In this document: in pieces, positions 58,988-64,000 of the stretch | How positions within the stretch are numbered: the stretch's first letter is position 1 | How the letters are laid out: each line of letters opens with the position of its first letter | Source of the DNA: Myxococcota bacterium | GTDB lineage: Bacteria; Myxococcota_A; UBA796 | NCBI GenBank assembly: GCA_029251165.1 | Contig: JAQXDW010000072.1 | Coordinates: forward strand, 124,001 to 188,000 | Length of the DNA stretch: 64,000 nucleotides | Reading direction: 5' to 3' | Notes under the pieces: generated by a model | The model's database searches: none | Seen by the model: only the letters and a program-made list of their open reading frames with translations | What the model was told of the DNA's origin: nothing | Program-made: the position numbers and the translations under genes

Positions 58988-60638
58988 CCACACCGTCACC
59001 GTAGATGTTGCGGTGAGAGGCACCGGTTCCCTCCATCCCGGGCGCGCCAACCTTATCGAGGGTGTAGCGATCGGAGCCCTGATACAGCTGCGCTCCTGCC
59101 GAGCTGAATTCCTTGCGCCAGCCCTCGCCGCTGTACTCCACGCTCTCGGTAGAGCCGTTGTTCTCGTTGGGGTGGAAGTACAGGAAGTTCTCTGGGTAGT
59201 GCTTGAAGTCCATCACCGGACCGGGCTGGTAGCTGTCGTAGATGCGCTTGTACGCCTTGCGAAGCACTGGCTCGGGGAGTCCGTTGTAGTTGAGGAACTC
59301 ATCCTGGACGAGGGCCTGCTCGATCGACAGCCAGTTGAGGTGATCGATCTCAGAGCGGATGTGGCCGGTCTGGACGCCCTGGGAGTAGACGGTCGTACCA
59401 GGCATCGCGGAGAGGTACTTCACCCGGGTGATGTGCTTGTTCTCCTCAGACCACTGGCAGGCCTGCTCCAGAGACTCCTCATCCTCACCGGGAAGACCGA
59501 CGATCATCAGGCCGCCGAAGCGGACCCCGGCGTCCCAGGTCTTGTACATCGCCTTGAGGGTGATGTTCTCGTTGTTGCCCTTACGGGCCGTCTTGAGGAT
59601 GTTCTTGCCCAGAGACTCCACGCCATACAGGGCAATGTCGCAGCCAGCCTCGCTCATGGCCTTCAGGCGCTCCTCATCGACATCCGCACAGCGCGTCAGG
59701 CAGGTCCATCGAAGCTTGTGGGGCTTGATGGCGTCGAGAATTTCGAGGGTCTGGCGCTTGTGAGAGGAGAAGGTCAGATCGACGAAGAACACAAAGTCGA
59801 TGTTGTACTGCTCCTTCATCCAGGCCAGCTCTTCGTTGAGCTTCTCTGGGGACTTCGCGCGCTCCTGCGGGGTCGTCCGGTAGCAGAAAGAGCAGTCCAT
59901 CTTGCAGCCACGGCTGTAGCTGCTGATGATCTGCGGCTGGAGACCCATCTCAGAGTGAAACTGCGGCCAGAGGTCCAGGCGCATCTTTGGGAGGGCGTCG
60001 AGATCCATCATCTGACCCCGAGGCGGAGTGGCCCGCACGGTGCCGTCTGGATCGCGGTACCAGATGCCGCGAATGTTCTGCAGCTCCGTGCTCCAGGAGC
60101 CCTCAGCGTAGCGCTCCATGACCTCCAGGATGGTGATCTCTCCCTCGGAGATGACCGCGACGTCGGTCTTGGTGTGCTGCATGAAGATGTGCGGAACGCT
60201 GGTGACCAAGGATCCGCCGCAGATGATTGGCACCTCCGGCATGTCCTCTTTGACACGCTCCATCAGCTCCCGACAGAACGGGAAGTTGTCCTCGAAGGTG
60301 GCGATGCCGAGGACATCGGTGCTTCCCTTGATGGCCTCATAGGCCTCGCGCAGCGGATCGAGAGCGTAGCGAACATCTACAATTTTGACCGGAAAACCCG
60401 CATTATGCAGGACCGTCGAGATGTAGGTCGCGCCCTCATAGGGAGCGGTCAGGAAGAATTCCCAGCCCCGGGGCATGGTGAACGGCGAGGGGCCAACGAC
60501 CAGAGTGAACCGAGGCTTCGTGCCGTCCGTGGAGACCGGTGTGCGATCCTGACTCCGCATCAGCTCGCGGTAGTGGACGTCCACGCTCTCGTCTGCGTCG
60601 GTGTAGAGAAACTCTGCCAGTGAGCGCTTGCGGGCCAT
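58965..60638 (-). CDS. Cobalamin-binding-domain radical SAM protein
   Basis: 557 residues. Residues 60-180 resemble a B12-binding Rossmann domain ('APYEGATYISTVLHNAGFPVKIVDVR', 'PIICGGSLVTSVPHIFMQH', 'VAVISEGEIT') but lack the DxHxxG His, as in other methylases of this class where cobalamin binds base-off without it. The CxxxCxxC cluster is C245, C249 and C252. A C-terminal helical extension follows. Relatives include BchE and the P- or C-methylases of natural-product pathways. Ribosome site AGGAGA. Not in a recognisable pathway cluster. Confidence 0.9.
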   Translation of the reverse strand: MARKRSLAEFLYTDADESVDVHYRELMRSQDRTPVSTDGTKPRFTLVVGPSPFTMPRGWEFFLTAPYEGATYISTVLHNAGFPVKIVDVRYALDPLREAYEAIKGSTDVLGIATFEDNFPFCRELMERVKEDMPEVPIICGGSLVTSVPHIFMQHTKTDVAVISEGEITILEVMERYAEGSWSTELQNIRGIWYRDPDGTVRATPPRGQMMDLDALPKMRLDLWPQFHSEMGLQPQIISSYSRGCKMDCSFCYRTTPQERAKSPEKLNEELAWMKEQYNIDFVFFVDLTFSSHKRQTLEILDAIKPHKLRWTCLTRCADVDEERLKAMSEAGCDIALYGVESLGKNILKTARKGNNENITLKAMYKTWDAGVRFGGLMIVGLPGEDEESLEQACQWSEENKHITRVKYLSAMPGTTVYSQGVQTGHIRSEIDHLNWLSIEQALVQDEFLNYNGLPEPVLRKAYKRIYDSYQPGPVMDFKHYPENFLYFHPNENNGSTESVEYSGEGWRKEFSSAGAQLYQGSDRYTLDKVGAPGMEGTGASHRNIYGDGVVNPQAAK

Positions 60639-60731
60639 TGCCTATCTCCTGGGGATGTGGGCAACCTGTTGCCAATTGTGGCAGATGGTACCACCACCAC
60701 TGCAACCTCTCAACATATCGATGATCAACGC

Positions 60732-60772
60732 CGGGGCAAGGTCTCCACACTTGCGGGAAAAGCCTTGCCCCG
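60732..60772 (-). terminator. Perfect 10-bp hairpin between lipoprotein and radical SAM genes
   Basis: CGGGGCAAGG pairs with CCTTGCCCCG around a 21-base loop, 30 bases after the stop codon of the minus-strand lipoprotein gene and about 95 bases before the radical SAM gene. No T-run follows. It most likely ends the lipoprotein mRNA; a second small hairpin (TGCCA/TGGCA, 60673-60686) lies in the radical SAM leader. Confidence 0.5.
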
Positions 60773-60801
60773 ACGACGTCTACGGTATCTGCGATATAAG
60801 C

Positions 60802-61566
60802 CTACAAGCCGGACTCTTGCCCTGCACGATCCAGATGCTGGTAGGCGGACTCGTCCTCGAAGTCCACCTCAGATGCTGTAAAGTCGACGCTTCCAGTGCA
60901 GCTGGAGCTGACGGCCAGCTCACAGGAGCCGCTGCACTCCGCCTCTACGAAGGTGTTCGGGAGCGGCGCACCCTCGACGTTGATTTGCTTCTTTCCCTTG
61001 AACTCGACGAAGTCATGGACGAGGTACTGGGCAGACGGAATCTGGCCGTTGGGAAAGCCGACGGTCTGGTTGTCCCAGGTGTCCGACTCGCTCCAGGCGT
61101 TGTCGGTGGTGTCGAGAGACGACCAGGTGCCGGTGGCCGTGGAGTCGGAGATCTTCATGGTGATGCTGACGTCAGAGTTCAGGAGCACCGAAGAGGAGAA
61201 GTCGTAGCCGGAGGTGTGGCTGCTGTTCTCAGAGGACTCGGTGGAGCCAACCCAGCTGAACTTCCAGCCGCTGTCGGTCTCGACGCCGGGGTAGGCTTCG
61301 GTGCCGATGATCAGGAAGCCTTCTCCGGAGCCGGAGGTCTCCAGCTGACCGAAGAAGAGCTGGGGACTGAGCACCATGGCTTCGTCGGTGGTCCAGTCTC
61401 CGTCGAGCGCTTCAGCCGCAATGTAGCCATTGCTGAAGTTGTGGGTGATGACATCTTCGCAGACATAGGTGTCATCATACGGAAGCTCAAAAGCCCAGAT
61501 ACCACCATCTCCATCCCCGCCAGAGCAGCCGGCAAGGAGGAGTCCGAGGGTTGTGATCTTGGTCAT
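60802..61566 (-). CDS. Lipoprotein, beta-rich
   Basis: 254 residues from the ATG with GGAG upstream; the longer frame from 61677 would bury the signal peptide. Lipobox LLLAGC, then a Gly/Asp/Ser linker and a beta-rich Ser/Thr domain with four Cys near the end ('CSGSCELAVSSSC'). No known family. A long divergent gap (about 390 bases) follows upstream. Confidence 0.8.
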   Translation of the reverse strand: MTKITTLGLLLAGCSGGDGDGGIWAFELPYDDTYVCEDVITHNFSNGYIAAEALDGDWTTDEAMVLSPQLFFGQLETSGSGEGFLIIGTEAYPGVETDSGWKFSWVGSTESSENSSHTSGYDFSSSVLLNSDVSITMKISDSTATGTWSSLDTTDNAWSESDTWDNQTVGFPNGQIPSAQYLVHDFVEFKGKKQINVEGAPLPNTFVEAECSGSCELAVSSSCTGSVDFTASEVDFEDESAYQHLDRAGQESGL

Positions 61567-61960
61567 GTTTTCTCCATCATGTCTCAAGGCAGGCAGAGCG
61601 TAGTCTTCTAGAAGGCAACTGAAAAGGAGAGCATCTGGCTGACCGCGACATACCCGTCCCGATTTCTCTGCTCTCATCGACCTCCCAGAATCACTATCGA
61701 CTTTATAAAACGATAATCCTGCTGTGGTATGGACCTTGCTTATGAAGTCCGCATCGCTGGCGACTCACTGCGCTGGTGCCTGACTGATCCCTGTGGCTGG
61801 CCGCTGAAGCGGGTCCTGCCTGGAGGCCCCGGCGTGTCCTGACTGCAGGACCTCGGTGTGCTTTTGTCTCTGAGGTGCGCTGTCTCCAACTCCTGCCTCG
61901 GAGACCCTGGATCCAGGTGCGACGCGCCGAGAGCGCGCGGTTGCTTTAAGATGAGCGCCG
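61567..61960. other. Divergent intergenic region
   Basis: About 390 bases. An AT-rich patch at 61692-61722 includes TTTATAAAACGATAAT, the best promoter-like stretch. A 37-codon frame at 61729-61842 has no ribosome site and was not accepted. TAAGAT at 61947-61952 sits eight bases before the ATG of the next gene and could be its -10 element. Otherwise nothing seen. Confidence 0.5.
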
Positions 61961-64000
61961 ATGACCCTCTCCCGTCCGGTGCTCCTGATCCTGGGAGCAA
62001 TGCTCGCCTTCGGCTTGATGGCGCTGTTTACCCGCGAGGCCAACGCCCCGGTCCTGACCGTCGCGGCATGGCGAGCGGTCCTTGTCGCCTTAGTATTCGG
62101 CGTCTGGGCTACCATCTCAGAGGGTGCCCAGGTCGCACTCCGGCCCGAACGCACCACCCTGCGATGGGCGGTGCCCTATGGCATCGCCTTGGGCATTGCC
62201 AGCGCCACCTTCGTCGGCGGCTACGCGATGACCACCGTCGCCAATACCATCTTCCTGCACAACCTCGCGCCGGCCATTGTGTTTCCGCTGGCATGGTGGA
62301 TGTTCAAGGAAAAGCCGGGCGCTGGAACGATCGCAGGTGCGGCAGTGGCGTTCGCGGGTGTGGCGATGCTCTCAGGCGTGTCGCTGTTTCACTTCGCCCA
62401 CTTCACCAACCCCCGCTTCCTGCTCGGCGACCTGCTCGCGGTCGCCTCTGCGGTTGGCTACGCCGCAGTGCTGGTCATGACCCGGGCTGTCCGTCAGGAA
62501 GGAACCCCGCTGCTGACCACCCTGTTTGTGGCCTGGACCACCGCAGCGGTGATGCTGGTGATGCTCACGCTGGCGGTGGGCACAATGGCGATCTCTCCGG
62601 GAGCCCTGCTGTGGGTACTGGGGCTGGCGGTGATCTGCACCAACCTGCCGTTCTACCTGCTGAGCCGTGGGATGAACGAGGTCAGCGCCGGGCTGGCAAG
62701 CCTGCTGTCGATGACCGAGATCCTGTTCGCGACCTTCATCGGGGTGCTGCTGTACCACGAGGACCTGGCTCCGATCGGCTGGATGGGCGGCGCGGTAGTC
62801 GTGCTGGGGGTGCTCTACCCGTTCCTCTCTCCAGACGACGCGCCGGAGCCTGTCGAGGGCACACACACCCCGCTGTCCGAGCCGCTCACCGCTCAGGCCC
62901 GCTGGACGCGGCTCGGCGCAGCGCTGGTGCTCTTCAACGTCGGCGCGGTGCTGTCACTTCTCTATGGAATGGGCGCGGGTGCGCTGCTGGCGTTCATCGG
63001 CGGCGCGATGCTGCTGCGCCTCGGCCCGCCGGCTGCGGTGGCTGGACTGGAGGGGCGCTTCCCGACCGGGATTCGCTTCATCTTCGGCGGACTGGCTGCC
63101 GCAGTCGCCGGCGGGCTGGCGATGCGCAGCGGGCTGTCGGATGCCACGCCGAGCCTGCTGGCCGCCGGAATCGCCATCCTCGCCCTGCTGGCCGACGCCG
63201 CGCTGGCCGCCCGCGAAGATGCGGGCGAGCGCGACCAGAACCGCAGCCTGCACCTCGCACTCGCTGCGGTTGCCCTCGCTCAGCTCGCCGGGCTCGGCGC
63301 TCACCCCGCCGCGCACTGGCTGGCGACCGCTGCAGCCGTCTTCACCGCGCTGGCCCTGCTCCGTCCGCTGGCCGGCGCGCTGAGAGGCGGACAGGGCTGG
63401 TGGAGCGCCGACACCCGAGGCGACCGTCCTGCACAGTGGCTGGCGCGTCCTGCGCGCGTGCTGCCGGTGCTGCTCGCCTTGTGGCTGGCCGGCGGGCTGT
63501 CGATGGTTCCCCTCGGACATCGTGGCATCATCGCCCGGTTCGGTGAGCCCCGTCCGGACACCGCGCCGCCGGGCTTGCTGCTGCGCATCCCCCCGCCCAT
63601 CGAGCAGATCCGCCTGGTAGACGTCGCGGTTCAGCATCGGGTCGAGCTGAACGAAGCGGGTCAGGCGCTGCTGTGTGGCGACCAGTCGATGATCTCGCTG
63701 TCTGCGGCACTGCACTACACCGTCTCGGATGCCCTCCAGTACACCGACTTCGCCTCAGACCCCGACGAGGCCCTCCGGCTGACCGCTCGAAGCGCACTGG
63801 TCACCGCCATCGCCGCGCTCCCCCAGGATGCAGTGCTCACCGATCAGCGCGCGGAGGTCGAGTCTGCGGTCCTCGCCCTGACCCGCCAGCGCGCGGAGGC
63901 AATGGGACTGGGTGTCTCTCCAGAAGCGCTGCACCTCACCCATGTCGCGGTGCCGGCCCCGGTCATGGATGCCTTCCTCGATGTCATCTCCGCCTCAGAG
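61961..64000 (+). CDS. EamA/DMT-type transporter fused to HflK-like SPFH domain (partial)
   Basis: An open frame of 680 codons without a stop to the window edge. Residues 1-285 are two EamA (drug/metabolite transporter) halves with about ten membrane helices ('ANTIFLHNLAPAIVFPLAWWMFKEKPG', 'GLASLLSMTEILFATFIGVLLYHEDLAPIGWMGG'). Residues 300-510 add about six to eight more helices. From about 512 a band 7/SPFH domain of the HflK type begins: 'VPLGHRGIIARFGEPR...PPGLLLRIPPPIEQI', 'SLSAALHYTVSDALQYTDFASDPDEALRLTARSAL' and 'VTAIAALPQDAVLTDQR'. HflK normally has one helix and, with HflC, surrounds the FtsH protease. The fusion with an EamA transporter is unusual. Confidence 0.88.
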   Translation, partial: MTLSRPVLLILGAMLAFGLMALFTREANAPVLTVAAWRAVLVALVFGVWATISEGAQVALRPERTTLRWAVPYGIALGIASATFVGGYAMTTVANTIFLHNLAPAIVFPLAWWMFKEKPGAGTIAGAAVAFAGVAMLSGVSLFHFAHFTNPRFLLGDLLAVASAVGYAAVLVMTRAVRQEGTPLLTTLFVAWTTAAVMLVMLTLAVGTMAISPGALLWVLGLAVICTNLPFYLLSRGMNEVSAGLASLLSMTEILFATFIGVLLYHEDLAPIGWMGGAVVVLGVLYPFLSPDDAPEPVEGTHTPLSEPLTAQARWTRLGAALVLFNVGAVLSLLYGMGAGALLAFIGGAMLLRLGPPAAVAGLEGRFPTGIRFIFGGLAAAVAGGLAMRSGLSDATPSLLAAGIAILALLADAALAAREDAGERDQNRSLHLALAAVALAQLAGLGAHPAAHWLATAAAVFTALALLRPLAGALRGGQGWWSADTRGDRPAQWLARPARVLPVLLALWLAGGLSMVPLGHRGIIARFGEPRPDTAPPGLLLRIPPPIEQIRLVDVAVQHRVELNEAGQALLCGDQSMISLSAALHYTVSDALQYTDFASDPDEALRLTARSALVTAIAALPQDAVLTDQRAEVESAVLALTRQRAEAMGLGVSPEALHLTHVAVPAPVMDAFLDVISASE

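Noticed and set aside
58797..60623. 608-codon plus-strand frame
   Set aside because: Antisense to the radical SAM gene that has the CxxxCxxC cluster and a good ribosome site; no motif in the antisense product.
60639..60731. Cobalamin riboswitch in the leader of the B12-type radical SAM gene
   Set aside because: Only a 5-bp hairpin is visible and I could not find the conserved B12-box sequence or the expected length of about 200 bases.
61729..61842. 37-codon frame with an ATG soon after an AT-rich patch
   Set aside because: No Shine-Dalgarno, no TATNNT at leaderless spacing, and no signal or membrane pattern; not enough support.
61858..63546. 562-codon plus-strand frame overlapping the EamA-HflK gene
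   Set aside because: The translation is very rich in Arg, Gly, Ala and Pro with no hydrophobic pattern, while the other frame reads a clear transporter and SPFH domain to the window edge.

Overview
The window is about 64 kb of GC-rich, tightly packed bacterial chromosome. Several traits point to a Myxococcota-type (former deltaproteobacterial) organism: many short lipoproteins with low-complexity Asp/Thr/Ala linkers, a eukaryotic-type Ser/Thr kinase with PEGA-like repeats, periplasmic TPR proteins, an AgmX/PglI-type C-terminal domain, a C-terminal Gly-Cys/hydrophobic/Arg sorting tail, and several radical SAM enzymes. No rRNA, tRNA, CRISPR array, transposase or phage gene was seen. The taxonomic call is an inference.

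Layout. 1-5.7 kb: a cut-off lipoprotein, selO, a DCC thiol protein, class II dihydroorotase pyrC and a DUF1571 protein. 5.7-8.1 kb: a small membrane protein and lipoprotein pair divergent from a lipoprotein esterase. 8.2-11.8 kb: an overlapping three-gene cassette of a double-domain SyrP/TauD-like dioxygenase, a radical SAM protein and a nucleotidyltransferase-like protein. 11.8-20 kb: M28 peptidase, lipoprotein, membrane proteins, glutathionyl-hydroquinone reductase with hemerythrin, metallophosphoesterase, Coq4-like and rhodanese-like proteins. 20.4-29.2 kb: one eight-gene operon for beta-glucoside uptake: ROK regulator, glycan-binding lipoprotein, family-5 ABC importer and GH1 beta-glucosidase, mostly with 4-base overlaps. 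29.2-33.8 kb: a translationally coupled sulfatase, acyltransferase and phosphatase operon. 34-44.9 kb: cell-envelope and signalling genes, including the kinase, TPR proteins and MepA endopeptidase. 45-50.6 kb: a sigma-70 factor, a PilP/GspC-like lipoprotein, an RlmD-like rRNA methyltransferase, a small methyltransferase, an Fe-S protein and DUF5995. 50.7-54.5 kb: nrdAB with a clear promoter and two NrdR-type boxes. 54.6-64 kb: a GyrB-ATPase/methyltransferase fusion, two tiny membrane proteins, a sulfatase lipoprotein with an EF-hand partner, a cobalamin-type radical SAM protein, a lipoprotein, and a cut-off gene joining an EamA transporter to an HflK-like SPFH domain.

The most unusual content is: (1) the GyrB N-terminal ATPase/transducer module, with all its ATP motifs, joined to a class I methyltransferase in place of TOPRIM; (2) the tandem dioxygenase in which only the second domain keeps the complete iron-binding triad, coupled to a radical SAM and a nucleotidyltransferase-like gene; (3) the EamA-HflK fusion; and (4) a recurring arrangement of a TATNNT hexamer 6-7 bases before a start codon lacking a Shine-Dalgarno sequence, which suggests frequent leaderless transcripts.
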